From Nocardia sp. NBC_01327 (GTDB taxonomy: Bacteria > Actinomycetota > Actinomycetes > Mycobacteriales > Mycobacteriaceae): a stretch of DNA of 64,000 nt. Position numbers and translations under genes: made by a program. The notes below the pieces were generated by a model. That model worked only from the letters and a program-made list of their open reading frames with translations, made no database searches and was not told the DNA's origin. Positions 17,870 through 26,556 of the stretch are shown piece by piece; within the stretch, counting starts at the first letter, position 1; every line of letters begins with the position of its first letter. The stretch lies in assembly GCF_035958815.1 (NCBI RefSeq), contig NZ_CP108383.1, positions 1,860,001-1,924,000 of the forward strand. Direction: 5' to 3'.

Positions 17870-18916
17870 TCAGCTGTGTTTCGGCGGGCCGACTACCTCT
17901 ACGGTCGGTGGTTTGCCGTCGGTGTGGTCGCCGTCGTGATTGAAAGCCAGTGCGCCCGCGATGGTTCCGCCGAGAGTGACGGTGACCGCGATGGCGGCGA
18001 CGAGCTTGCGGCGGGAGGGGGCGTCCGACGCGCCGGCGCGCAGGGCCGGGACCGGATTGAAACGGACACTCCGGACTCGTCGGGCGGAGGGGCGTTCGGC
18101 GGCGAGCAGTACCGCGCCGCGGGTGGAGACGAATTCCGGTTCGGGATCGTAGATCAGCGGGAGATCGAGCTGCTGTTCCAGCTCGTCCCGAATGCTCTTG
18201 TTGCGGGTGCAGCCGCCCAGCAGCGCCATGGCCGTCGGGTGCACCCCGGTCTCCTCGATCATCTGCCGGACGAACGAGACCGAATGGTGAATGCCGGCGG
18301 CCACCAGATCGGCGAAATCGCTGCGGGTGATGACGGCGCGGTGCCCGGAGATCGGATCGCAGACGGCGATCACCCGGTCGCTGGCCAGGGCCTCCTTATG
18401 ACGGCGGCTGGTGGCCAGATCCACGGTCACGCCGCCGCGCACCAGCAGCCAGCGCAGCAGGGCGTCATGCCCGTCGCCGCCGAGCACGGTGCTGCGTTTG
18501 CTGGCCAGAATGGCGTCGGTGCGGCAGTCGATCTGCGTCAGCGTGAGACCGGAAGCGCCCAGGTCGTACAGCAGTACCGAACCCTCGGCCGGTAGTCGCC
18601 CGGTGAAACGCAGATAGCGCAGCTGTGCGACCTGCTCGTCGATCACGGTGAGGCGATTGCGGCCCGCCGTGGTGCGCACCGCCTCGGCATGTGCGCTGCA
18701 GCGGCAGGTGACGGCGATACCGGTAATGAATTCATCACGCCGGTCCGCGGATTTACGCATCAGGCGGATGGCCTCGAAAACGCCCTCCTCCATACCGCCG
18801 CCGCTGCGGCGCGGCACTTTGCACCGGTCGATCGGGGGGAGATGGGGCTGGTCGGAATGGGTGAGCATGGCGCGCGCACCCGCCGCGCCAGCTGACACCC
18901 CGAGGACCAGCACCAT
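17870..18916 (-). CDS. Hsp70-like protein with C-terminal membrane anchor
   Basis: A 348-residue protein with a reduced actin/Hsp70-like ATPase fold: an N-terminal VLVLGVSAGAAGARA phosphate-loop-like strand, a second loop YDLGASGLTL (normally DLGGGT-D), a GGDGHDALL segment and a LLGGCTRNKSIRDEL adenosine-type motif. There is no substrate-binding domain. One membrane segment (about 302-325) is followed by a 23-residue tail. The ATG at 18916 has TTGAGG upstream and removes 41 doubtful residues. Related Hsp70-family membrane proteins are known in Nocardia and mycobacteria without a defined role. Degenerate glycines make ATPase activity uncertain. Confidence 0.78.
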   Translation of the reverse strand: MVLVLGVSAGAAGARAMLTHSDQPHLPPIDRCKVPRRSGGGMEEGVFEAIRLMRKSADRRDEFITGIAVTCRCSAHAEAVRTTAGRNRLTVIDEQVAQLRYLRFTGRLPAEGSVLLYDLGASGLTLTQIDCRTDAILASKRSTVLGGDGHDALLRWLLVRGGVTVDLATSRRHKEALASDRVIAVCDPISGHRAVITRSDFADLVAAGIHHSVSFVRQMIEETGVHPTAMALLGGCTRNKSIRDELEQQLDLPLIYDPEPEFVSTRGAVLLAAERPSARRVRSVRFNPVPALRAGASDAPSRRKLVAAIAVTVTLGGTIAGALAFNHDGDHTDGKPPTVEVVGPPKHS

Positions 18917-18992
18917 GGCCTCAATGGTGAACCTATTCGCGCCCGAAACCAAGACTATGACGCAGGAAATTGGCTGCTCGGATGCTGGATGG

Positions 18993-19547
18993 TTACTGTC
19001 CGGACCAGCGGGTGGGCGAGCCGCCGCTGTCGAAGTCACCGGCGGTCTGCCGGAATTCCGCCAGTAATTGCAGCAGCAGGTGGAGTCTCTCCGGTGCCAG
19101 ACCGGTATCAGCGAACACCTGCCGGTTCAGCTGGGTGGTGGCCGCGGCCACCGATTCCCTTCCGGCGTCGGTTATTTCGATGAGAGTTGCTCGCCGGTCA
19201 CTCGGATGTGGCACCCGCTTAACCAGCTCCGCCGCCTCCAGACGGTCCACCGTGTTGGTGACACTGGTCGGATGCACCTGCAACCGGGCGCTGGCCATCG
19301 CCATCGGCAGGGCGCCCGTTTTGCTGAAACTCAGCAGCATCAGCAGTTCGTATCGGGAAAACGTGAGGCCGGAGGGTTTCAGCGCCTCGTCGACCCGCGC
19401 CATGACGATCTGCTGCGCCCGCACCAGCGAGGTGACCGCCGCCATCCCGTCGGCGACCTCGCCCCAGCCGTGCTCGGTCCACTGGCGATGCGCCTCCTCG
19501 ATCGGATCGAGCGGCAGGGGACGTGGCCGAGACATGCCACCGATCAT
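18993..19547 (-). CDS. MarR-family transcriptional regulator
   Basis: A 184-residue winged-helix regulator. The MarR core runs from LVRAQQIVMARVDEAL to the C-terminal dimerisation helix; SRYELLMLLSF and SARLQVHPTSVTNTVDRLEA form the recognition helix region and HPSDRRATLIEITDAG is the classical wing (DxRxxxxxLT-like). The ATG at 19547 has a G-rich site about 8 bases upstream; an ATG at 19535 is possible. It is divergent from the DUF3105 gene with a 78-bp gap, so it may control itself and that gene. Ligand unknown. Confidence 0.9.
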   Translation of the reverse strand: MIGGMSRPRPLPLDPIEEAHRQWTEHGWGEVADGMAAVTSLVRAQQIVMARVDEALKPSGLTFSRYELLMLLSFSKTGALPMAMASARLQVHPTSVTNTVDRLEAAELVKRVPHPSDRRATLIEITDAGRESVAAATTQLNRQVFADTGLAPERLHLLLQLLAEFRQTAGDFDSGGSPTRWSGQ

Positions 19548-19625
19548 CGCACGCCCCCGACCCGACTTCCGCCGCGCCGAGCCCTTTTTCGGTGTCGTAC
19601 TCTTGCCGCTATTAGGAGGCAGTAC

Positions 19626-20504
19626 GTGACCAACCCGCTCGGCCCGAAATTCGACCCGGCCCCACCCTCGATACAGGGCCCGTACAGCGTGCCCTTCCCG
19701 GAACGTCTACCGCGCAAGCGCAATCGGATGCCGCTGTTCGCCGGCCTGATCGGCCTGGTGCTCACCGTCGGCACCGCGGCCGTACTGTGGCCGTGGAGCG
19801 CCGAGGGCGATTCCGCCGCGGCCACCGCTGCGGAATTCACCCCGACCGCGCACGACCACGACCCGTCCACCCGGATCGCGGGCGTGGTGCGCAAGGACTT
19901 CCCCGCCGGCGTGCACGTGCTGGCCACCCAGCGCGTCGCCTATACGCAGTCGCCGCCCTTCGGCGGCCCCCACGACGCGTCGTGGGCGCCCTGCACCGGC
20001 GTGGTCTACAAACAGGCGATTCGCTCCGAGAATGCGGTGCACTCGCTGGAGCACGGGGCGGTGTGGATCACCTACAACCCCAGCAGCCTCGACGCCGACA
20101 GCCAGGCCGTCCTGCGAAACGAGGTGGTGGGCAAGCCCTACATGCTCATTTCGCCGTATCCGGGCCTGGATACCCCGGTGTCGCTGCAATCATGGGGCCA
20201 CCAGCTGAAATTGAGCGATCCCCGCGATCCCCGGGTCACCCAGTTCATCGTCGCGCTGCGGCAGAACCAGTACACCTACCCGGAGGTCGGCGCGAGCTGC
20301 GACAACCCGACCATCGACCCCAACAGCCCGCCGGCCTTCGACGCCAGCGCACCGGGGCCCGACGCCGTCCCCGAAACGCAGTCGCTCACAACGGCTCCCA
20401 CGGTCGCGCCGGAACCGCCGCCGCCTCCCGCGCCGGAGCCCGCACCGCAGGACCCGCCGCCGCCCCCGCCGGACGCACCGCCGCCCCCGGACGCCGTCCC
20501 CTGA
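19626..20504 (+). CDS. DUF3105 membrane-anchored protein (copy 1)
   Basis: A 292-residue protein of the DUF3105 family: short cytoplasmic N terminus, one membrane segment (about 35-55), then an exported domain with the conserved blocks PPFGGPHDASWAPCTG, ENAVHSLEHGAVWITYNP and QSWGHQLKL, ending in a Pro-rich tail of roughly 45 residues. The GTG at 19626 is set by AGGAGG five bases upstream. It is a paralogue of the gene at 32628-33590, which is paired with a DUF305 gene; here no DUF305 partner is present. Function unknown; the invariant His and Cys suggest metal or redox chemistry, which is inference. Confidence 0.88.
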   Translation: MTNPLGPKFDPAPPSIQGPYSVPFPERLPRKRNRMPLFAGLIGLVLTVGTAAVLWPWSAEGDSAAATAAEFTPTAHDHDPSTRIAGVVRKDFPAGVHVLATQRVAYTQSPPFGGPHDASWAPCTGVVYKQAIRSENAVHSLEHGAVWITYNPSSLDADSQAVLRNEVVGKPYMLISPYPGLDTPVSLQSWGHQLKLSDPRDPRVTQFIVALRQNQYTYPEVGASCDNPTIDPNSPPAFDASAPGPDAVPETQSLTTAPTVAPEPPPPPAPEPAPQDPPPPPPDAPPPPDAVP

Positions 20505-20572
20505 ACCGATAGAAATCAGGCTGATTCGAACCCTGGTCACCCCCGCGCGCATCCGGCACTATGGATCTCGAT

Positions 20573-20646
20573 GCGGGTGTGACCGAGGGGCTAGGTAGCG
20601 GTCTGCAAAGCCGTATACGCGGGTTCGACTCCCGCCGCTCGCTCCA
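20573..20646 (+). tRNA. tRNA-Cys (GCA)
   Basis: Complete cloverleaf with encoded CCA. Acceptor stem GCGGGTG / CGCTCGC (with G-U pairs), D stem ACC/GGT, anticodon arm GCGGT-CTGCAAA-GCCGT with anticodon GCA, T arm GCGGG-TTCGACT-CCCGC. Confidence 0.96.
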
Positions 20647-20649
20647 TCA

Positions 20650-20684
20650 GGCTGGGCCTCCGCGAATTTCGCGGGGGCCCAGCC
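20650..20684 (+). terminator. Hairpin after tRNA-Cys
   Basis: A 15-bp stem, outer part GGCTGGGCC / GGCCCAGCC and inner TCCGCG / CGCGGG, with a 5-base loop, 3 bp after the tRNA and 5 bp before the convergent metallophosphoesterase stop. The T-tract is weak, but the position fits a terminator serving both strands. Confidence 0.65.
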
Positions 20685-20688
20685 GCTT

Positions 20689-22092
20689 TCATGCGGTCAG
20701 ACCCGAGAAGTCGCGCAACACCACGTGATTGCGGTCCGCGGTGGCGCCGAGGGTGTACTCGGGGAGCAGGCCGAAGTATTCGCCGCGGGAGCGGGCGCTC
20801 CAGCGCCGGGCGCCCGGGGTGCGGGTCTTGTAGAAATTCAGCATGTAGCCGCCCTCGTAGACGCGCAGCAGGGTGTAGCCGCCGGGATATTCCTTGGCCG
20901 CGGCCACTTCCAGGAATTCGACGGGGAGGGCGACGTCGGGGCGGGTGCGGCGATTGCGGTGGGTATGGCCGGAATGGTGCAGGAAGACCCCGGGCGCGGA
21001 GCCGTAGAGGGACTGCAACTCCGCGGCGTCGGCGGTATTCAGGATGAAACCGGGGCCCGCGATATTGGACCAGCCGGATTCGGCGGTCACCGGATGGTGG
21101 CTGAACACCAGCGTGGGGCGATCCGGATCGGCGCGCAGCAGCTCGCGCAGCCGATCGAACTGCGGGCGGTCGATGCTGCCGCCGGAGGCGTCGAGTTCGG
21201 TGGTGTCCAGGGCGAGCAGGCGCAGCTCGCCCACCTCGTACTCCGCCAATTGCTGCCGGGGAGTGAAGGATTCGCCCCAGCAGTCGTAGTGGTCGAGAAA
21301 CGGCGTACAGCCGGTGTACTCGCCGCCCAGGTGCGGGCGGTCGTGATTACCGCGGCAGGCGAACCAGTCCCGGCCCGGCGCGCCCCAGGCGGACAGATGC
21401 GAGTGGACGCCGTCGACCTGGGCGGGCGTGGCCTCGGCGGTCAGATCACCGGCGAGGATCAGATGGTCGGCGGCGCGGTCGGGCCGGTGCAGATCCTCCA
21501 GCACCGCCGTCAGCATGACCTCGGGATACGGTGGCAGACCGGGATCTTGGCGCACACCGGGCGGCAGGCCCGCGGTGATGAGCCCGCTGACCTCCTCACC
21601 GTAGTGAATGTCGTTGGACAGGGCGATGGTTCGCAGCAGGCGGCCGGGCGGCGGGACCAGCGTGCCGAATTCGCCGGTCGCCTCCGGCGTATTCGGTAGT
21701 CGCGTAGCCACATTCAGCGCCGGGGCGGCCGGGACGCCGAGCGAGCGGGCTTCGAAGCGGTAGCGCCGCCCGGGTTCCAGGCCGGTGACCTCCGCGTAGT
21801 GGTAGGCGGTCGGCTCCGGCTCGGCGAAGACCTGGCGCAGCACCGAGCCGTCCGCGGGGCCCAGCCAGACCTCGCCGTCGGTCTCGACGGGCACCGGCAT
21901 GCCGTTCGAATCCGGGCCCATGGTCGTCCAGGTGAGCACCGCCGAACGATCGGTGACGGTCACGACCTCGAGATCGGTCGGCAGCACCGAACCGGGTTGC
22001 GCGCGAGCCGAACTCGGCCGCGCCAGCGGGAGCAGCGCGGCTGCCGCGAGGGCCCCGAGCGCCTGTCGGCGGGTGGGTCCGCAGCAGCTCAT
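20689..22092 (-). CDS. Exported metallophosphoesterase (purple acid phosphatase-like)
   Basis: A 467-residue secreted phosphoesterase. The N terminus TRRQALGALAAAALLPLA is a Tat-like signal; a fibronectin-III-like domain follows (about 38-130), then the calcineurin-type domain with all metal motifs in order: NDIHYG, LAGDLT, CRGNHDR, FSHHPV and HSGHTHR. Probably phosphate scavenging or nucleotide/lipid phosphate hydrolysis outside the membrane. It starts 7 bp after the stop of a small anchored protein gene on the same strand, so the pair is likely one operon. Substrate unknown. Confidence 0.9.
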   Translation of the reverse strand: MSCCGPTRRQALGALAAAALLPLARPSSARAQPGSVLPTDLEVVTVTDRSAVLTWTTMGPDSNGMPVPVETDGEVWLGPADGSVLRQVFAEPEPTAYHYAEVTGLEPGRRYRFEARSLGVPAAPALNVATRLPNTPEATGEFGTLVPPPGRLLRTIALSNDIHYGEEVSGLITAGLPPGVRQDPGLPPYPEVMLTAVLEDLHRPDRAADHLILAGDLTAEATPAQVDGVHSHLSAWGAPGRDWFACRGNHDRPHLGGEYTGCTPFLDHYDCWGESFTPRQQLAEYEVGELRLLALDTTELDASGGSIDRPQFDRLRELLRADPDRPTLVFSHHPVTAESGWSNIAGPGFILNTADAAELQSLYGSAPGVFLHHSGHTHRNRRTRPDVALPVEFLEVAAAKEYPGGYTLLRVYEGGYMLNFYKTRTPGARRWSARSRGEYFGLLPEYTLGATADRNHVVLRDFSGLTA

Positions 22093-22099
22093 CGCCGGA

Positions 22100-22591
22100 C
22101 TACTTGCCGTCGGTCGAGCAGACCTTCCATGAGCCGTCTTCCTTGCGGAGGTGTTCGGTGGCGGTGGTCGTCTTGTCCTGGGCGCCGGGCATGGTCATGG
22201 CCCCGGCCAGATTCGCGGTGGCACGATCGCCGGTGACGGCGATGTGATCCACGCTGAGAATACGAATACTGATCTTGCCCTCGTCGGAGGCGCTCTTCTG
22301 GGCGTCCGGGAGCGCGTCGTACTGCGCACGGTCCGCGGCGCAGGCCTTGGTCACCGCGACGGACGGTCCCTTGTCGGAGAGCGTGCCGTAGAAATCCCGG
22401 ACGGTCGACTCGATGCGCTGGTCGTCGGTGGGAGTTGTCTTGCCGGTCAAGGAGACTGCGGCGGCGATGCCACCGCCGACCAGGACGACGGCCGCCACGA
22501 TGAGCCCGATGATCAGGGATTTGCGTTTGCCAGAGGATTGCTGAACGTCCGGTGCGGGGCTGTACGGTTGTCCGCCGGGCGGGAGGGTCAT
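22100..22591 (-). CDS. Small membrane-anchored protein (Rv0361-like/DUF4878-type)
   Basis: A 163-residue protein with a Pro/Gln-rich cytoplasmic start, one membrane segment (SLIIGLIVAAVVLVGGGIAAAVSL, roughly residues 24-46; hydrophobic throughout) and an exported domain of the cystatin/NTF2-like kind seen in mycobacterial Rv0361-type proteins, ending EDGSWKVCSTDGK. Two Cys (ACAAD and KVCST) could form a disulfide. The ATG at 22591 has AGGA upstream and matches the usual MTxPPGG beginning. It lies just upstream of the metallophosphoesterase. Function unknown. Confidence 0.75.
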   Translation of the reverse strand: MTLPPGGQPYSPAPDVQQSSGKRKSLIIGLIVAAVVLVGGGIAAAVSLTGKTTPTDDQRIESTVRDFYGTLSDKGPSVAVTKACAADRAQYDALPDAQKSASDEGKISIRILSVDHIAVTGDRATANLAGAMTMPGAQDKTTTATEHLRKEDGSWKVCSTDGK

Positions 22592-22693
22592 CGAGATCCT
22601 GTCGATCGGGTTCACCACTGAATGTCCGCAGACTACGGCAAAACGGTTGCGATTCGGCGGGGTGCCGGATCTGTCCGCCCCCGGAACCGGTAG

Positions 22694-22712
22694 GTTGGTT
22701 AGCCAAACCTCA
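22694..22712 (+). promoter_or_regulatory. Probable IdeR/DtxR iron box upstream of iron transporter
   Basis: GTTGGTTAGCCAAACCTCA matches the IdeR consensus TTAGGTTAGGCTAACCTAA at 14 of 19 positions and is dyad-symmetric. It lies 32 bp before the start of an Fe3+ ABC transporter operon, which is the expected place for iron-dependent repression. Confidence 0.75.
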
Positions 22713-22744
22713 TTGGTGAGGATTGGCAGGTCGAAAGGACAGTC

Positions 22745-23764
22745 ATGGCAGCGTTTGGATGGAAAGTGGTAACCGGCGCGATCGCGGCAATCACCCTGCT
22801 CGCGGCGACCGGATGCTCGTCCTCGTCCAAGGACGACAACAACATTCTCATCTACAACGCCCAGCACGAGGACCTGACCAAGGAGTGGACGGACGCGTTC
22901 ACCAAGGAGACCGGCATCAAGGTGACGGTCCGGCAGGGTGGTGACACCGACCTCGGCAATCAGATCATCGCCGAGGGCAAGAACTCGCCCGCCGACGTCT
23001 TCCTCACCGAGAACTCGCCCGCCATGGCACTGGTCGAGAACGCCGGACTGTTCTCCGACGTCGACAAGGACACTCTCGCGCTGGTGCCCGAGCAGTTCCG
23101 CCCGTCCACCGGCAAGTGGGTCGGAATCGCCGCCCGCTCAACCGTTTTCGTCTACAACACGGGCAAGCTGCCCGCCGATCAGCTGCCGCACTCGCTGCTG
23201 GACCTGCAGCAGCCGCAGTGGAAGGGCCGCTGGAGCGCGGGCGCGTCCGGCGCCGACTTCCAGGCCATCGTGGCCGCCCTGCTGGCGCAGAAGGGTGAGG
23301 ACGTCACCAAGGCCTGGCTCAAGGGCATGAAGGACAATGCGATCATCTCGCAGAACAACACCGCGGTCATGAAGGGCGCGAACACCGGCCAGTTCGACGG
23401 CGGCGTGATCTACCACTACTACTGGTTCCGCGATCAGGCGCTCACCAAGGAGAACAGCAACAACACCAAGCTGCTGTTCTTCAAGAACCAGGACCCGGGC
23501 GCCTTCGTCTCCACTTCCGGTGGCGGCGTGCTGAAGTCGAGTAGCAAGCAGGAGAACGCGCAGAAGTTCCTGGCCTTCATCGCCTCGCAGAAGGGCCAGG
23601 AGGTGCTGCGCGACGGTGACTCCATGGAGTACCCGGTCGCCGCGAACGTCGCCGCCAATCCCGCACTGCCGCCGCTGGCTTCGCTGGACGCGCCCAAGAT
23701 CGACCCGAGCAAGCTCGACGCCAAGAAGGTCACGCAGCTCATGACCGAGGCGGGCCTGCTCTGA
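22745..23764 (+). CDS. Fe3+ ABC transporter substrate-binding lipoprotein
   Basis: A 339-residue periplasmic-binding-protein-like lipoprotein. The signal ends in the lipobox LAATGC (Cys24 lipidated). The mature part has the class-II iron-binding fold: ILIYNAQHEDLTKEW start, DVFLTENSPAM, GIAARSTVFVYN, and the tyrosine-rich YHYYWF stretch that supplies iron ligands in the FbpA/FutA family. It is followed by permease and ATPase genes and preceded by an IdeR-type box. Ferric iron import is a strong inference; other metals or thiamine are less likely given the Tyr motif. Confidence 0.92.
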   Translation: MAAFGWKVVTGAIAAITLLAATGCSSSSKDDNNILIYNAQHEDLTKEWTDAFTKETGIKVTVRQGGDTDLGNQIIAEGKNSPADVFLTENSPAMALVENAGLFSDVDKDTLALVPEQFRPSTGKWVGIAARSTVFVYNTGKLPADQLPHSLLDLQQPQWKGRWSAGASGADFQAIVAALLAQKGEDVTKAWLKGMKDNAIISQNNTAVMKGANTGQFDGGVIYHYYWFRDQALTKENSNNTKLLFFKNQDPGAFVSTSGGGVLKSSSKQENAQKFLAFIASQKGQEVLRDGDSMEYPVAANVAANPALPPLASLDAPKIDPSKLDAKKVTQLMTEAGLL

Positions 23765-23766
23765 TC

Positions 23767-25317
23767 GTGGCCGTGCGGACCGCTGTCGCCGCCCGGGCCG
23801 ATCGGTCCGGGCTCCTCCTCACGATCGTCGCGCTACTGCTGGTCGCCGCGACCTTCGTGCCGCTGGGCTACATCGTGTCCACCCTGCTCTCCAATGGAAT
23901 CCACGACACCGCACAGCTGATCTTCCGGCCCCGGGTCGGCGAATTGCTGCGCAATACCGTGGATCTGGTGGTGCTCACCGTTCCCGTCTGCCTGGTGCTG
24001 GGCATCGGGCTGGCCTGGATCGTGGAACGCACCGATGTACCGGGCACCGGCTGGTGGGGGCCGATCTTCGTCGCCCCCCTGGCCGTGCCCGCCTTCGTCA
24101 ACAGTTACGGGTGGGTGAGCGCCGTTCCGTCCCTGCACGGATTGTGGGCGGGCGTGCTCATCGCCACCGTGTCGTACTTCCCGCTGGTGTACCTGCCCGC
24201 CGCCGCCACGCTGCGGCGCCTGGATCCGGCGGTGGAGGAATCGGCGCGGGCGCTGGGCTCCGGGCCGCTGACGGTCTTCGTGCGAATTGTGCTGCCGCAG
24301 TTGCGATTGGCCATTCTCGGCGGCGGACTGCTCATCGCACTGCATCTGCTCGCCGAGTACGGCGCGTTCGCCATGGTGCGGTTCGACACCTTCACGACCG
24401 CCATTTTCGAGCAGTACCAGTCGAGCTTCGCCGGAGCGGCGGGCAATGCCCTCGCCGGTGTGCTGGTGGCGCTGTGCCTGGTGCTGCTGGCGGGGGAGGC
24501 GGCCGCGCGCGGCAATGCCCGGTACGCCCGCATCGGCAGCGGTGTACCCCGGGCCGCGACCCGGGTTCGGCTGGGCTTCAACAAGATTCCGGTATTCCTG
24601 CTGCTCGCCGCCGCACTGGCGGGCACGCTCGGGGTACCGCTGTGGTGCATCGTGCGCTGGCTGCGCATCGGTGGTTCGAAGGTGTGGGATATGGCCGATA
24701 TCGGCCAATCCCTCGGGCAGACCATCGGATTGGCCGCCGTCGCCGCCGTCATCACCACGGTGTGCGCCTTCCCGGTGGCCTGGGTCGCGGTGCGCTCGAC
24801 CTCGCGATTCGCGCGAATCATCGAGGGCGCCAACTACATCACCAGTTCGCTGCCCGGCATCGTCATCGCGCTGGCGCTGGTGACCGTGAGCATTCGCTGG
24901 CTCCCCGCGCTCTATCAGACGGCCGCCACCGTGCTGGCCGCCTACACGCTCATGTTCCTGCCGCGCGCCCTGGTCGGTGTGCGGGCCGGGCTGGCGCAGG
25001 TGCCCGTCGGCCTGGAGGAGATGTCGCAGGCGCTCGGAAAGTCCGGTCCCGTCACCTTCTTTCGCATCACACTGCGGCTGACCGCGCCCGCCGCGGCCTC
25101 GGCGGCGGCCATGGTGTTCGTGGCGGTGGCCACCGAACTGACCGCCACCCTGCTGCTGGCCCCCAATGGCACGCGCACCCTGGCCATGCGCTTCTGGTCG
25201 CTGTCCGGCGAACTGGACTACGCGGCGGCCGCGCCGTACGCCCTGATCATGATCATCGCCTCGGTGCCGGTCACCTATCTGCTGTTCACTCAATCCAGGA
25301 AGGCGGCCGGAGTATGA
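23767..25317 (+). CDS. Fe3+ ABC transporter permease (fused, two domains)
   Basis: A 516-residue permease with two tandem binding-protein-dependent transport domains, about 12 membrane helices. Two EAA loops contacting the ATPase are visible: ESARALGSGPLTVFVRIVLP and EMSQALGKSGPVTFFRITLR. This fused FbpB/FutB layout is typical of ferric-iron importers. The GTG begins 2 bp after the lipoprotein stop, and the stop overlaps the ATPase start (ATGA). Confidence 0.93.
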   Translation: MAVRTAVAARADRSGLLLTIVALLLVAATFVPLGYIVSTLLSNGIHDTAQLIFRPRVGELLRNTVDLVVLTVPVCLVLGIGLAWIVERTDVPGTGWWGPIFVAPLAVPAFVNSYGWVSAVPSLHGLWAGVLIATVSYFPLVYLPAAATLRRLDPAVEESARALGSGPLTVFVRIVLPQLRLAILGGGLLIALHLLAEYGAFAMVRFDTFTTAIFEQYQSSFAGAAGNALAGVLVALCLVLLAGEAAARGNARYARIGSGVPRAATRVRLGFNKIPVFLLLAAALAGTLGVPLWCIVRWLRIGGSKVWDMADIGQSLGQTIGLAAVAAVITTVCAFPVAWVAVRSTSRFARIIEGANYITSSLPGIVIALALVTVSIRWLPALYQTAATVLAAYTLMFLPRALVGVRAGLAQVPVGLEEMSQALGKSGPVTFFRITLRLTAPAAASAAAMVFVAVATELTATLLLAPNGTRTLAMRFWSLSGELDYAAAAPYALIMIIASVPVTYLLFTQSRKAAGV

Positions 25318-26438
25318 GTCGTCTTGTCGTCGACAATGTTTCGAAGACCTTCGGGCCGACCCGGGTGCTGGACGGCATCCGGCTGGAGGTGCCGGACGGC
25401 AGCTCCACGGCCGTGGTCGGCTCCTCCGGCTGCGGTAAGACCACGCTGCTGCGGGTCATCGCCGGGTTCGAGAACCCGAATGCCGGATCGGTCACCGTCG
25501 GATCGGAAGTTGTCACCCGGGAAGGGTTCTCGCTGCCCGCGCACCGGCGCAGGATCGGCTATGTGGCGCAGGACGGCGCGCTGTTCCCGCATCTCACCGT
25601 CGGGCAGAACATCGCCTACGGCCTCGACGGCGGGATGGCCGGACGCCGCCGGCGCCAGGAGCAGGTGCGTGAACTGCTCGAGATGGTCTCGCTGGATCCC
25701 TCCTACGCCGCGCGCCGCCCGCACCAGCTCTCCGGCGGTCAGCAGCAGCGTGTCGCACTGGCCCGCGCCATGGCCCGCAAACCCGATCTCATGCTGCTGG
25801 ACGAGCCCTTCAGCGCCCTCGATACCGGATTGCGCGCGGCCACCCGGCAAGCCGTCGCCGATGCCCTGCGCCGCGCGGGTATGACCAGCATTCTGGTGAC
25901 CCACGATCAGGAGGAGGCGCTGTCCTTCGCCGATCAGGTGGCCGTCATGTGCACCGGTCGCTTCACCCAGGTCGGCACGCCCGAACAGGTGTACGCCGCG
26001 CCCGCCGATCTCTTCACCGCCGGATTCCTCGGCGATACCGTGCTGCTCGACGCCACCCTGCGCGGCGCCTTCGCCGAGACCGCACTGGGCCGCATTCCGG
26101 TGCAGGCCGATGCCCCCGCAGGGGCCGCGACGGTCATGATGCGGCCGGAACAGCTTGTCGCACAGGTGGTCTCGCAGGGCGACCCGGGTTGCGCGACCGT
26201 GCGCGGCGTCGAATTCCGGGGCGCGGACGTCATGCTCACCCTGGACCTGGACGGCCGCGCCGAACCCATCCAGGTGCGCCGCGTCAGCGTGGCCGCACCG
26301 GCCGTCGGCGATCGGGTGGATCTCGAAGTGCTCGGGGCGGCAGTGGCATTCACCGATGCGCAGTGCGCGACGGTCGCCGAGCTCAACGGCGCCGCCGCCC
26401 GCGTGCTGCCCGCGTGGGATGCGCTCTCGGCCGTGTGA
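25314..26438 (+). CDS. Fe3+ ABC transporter ATP-binding protein
   Basis: A 374-residue ABC ATPase. Walker A GSSGCGKTT (36-44), Q-loop GYVAQDGALFPH, signature LSGGQQQR, Walker B LMLLDEP, switch His in VTHDQEEA. The C-terminal 130 residues form a TOBE-like regulatory domain (VMMRPEQ...). The FbpC/PotA-type architecture fits with the fused permease and iron-binding lipoprotein. The ATG overlaps the permease stop by 4 bp. Confidence 0.93.
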   Translation: MSRLVVDNVSKTFGPTRVLDGIRLEVPDGSSTAVVGSSGCGKTTLLRVIAGFENPNAGSVTVGSEVVTREGFSLPAHRRRIGYVAQDGALFPHLTVGQNIAYGLDGGMAGRRRRQEQVRELLEMVSLDPSYAARRPHQLSGGQQQRVALARAMARKPDLMLLDEPFSALDTGLRAATRQAVADALRRAGMTSILVTHDQEEALSFADQVAVMCTGRFTQVGTPEQVYAAPADLFTAGFLGDTVLLDATLRGAFAETALGRIPVQADAPAGAATVMMRPEQLVAQVVSQGDPGCATVRGVEFRGADVMLTLDLDGRAEPIQVRRVSVAAPAVGDRVDLEVLGAAVAFTDAQCATVAELNGAAARVLPAWDALSAV

Positions 26439-26556
26439 GGGACCGCCCGGGTGGCAGGAATGTGACAGCGCCCGAGTGTGCTGAGTCCGATACCGGGTGC
26501 GAGCACCTATATTGGCCCGGAGGCGAATTCGCCTCGGCTCGACCCGAAGGAGTCCC

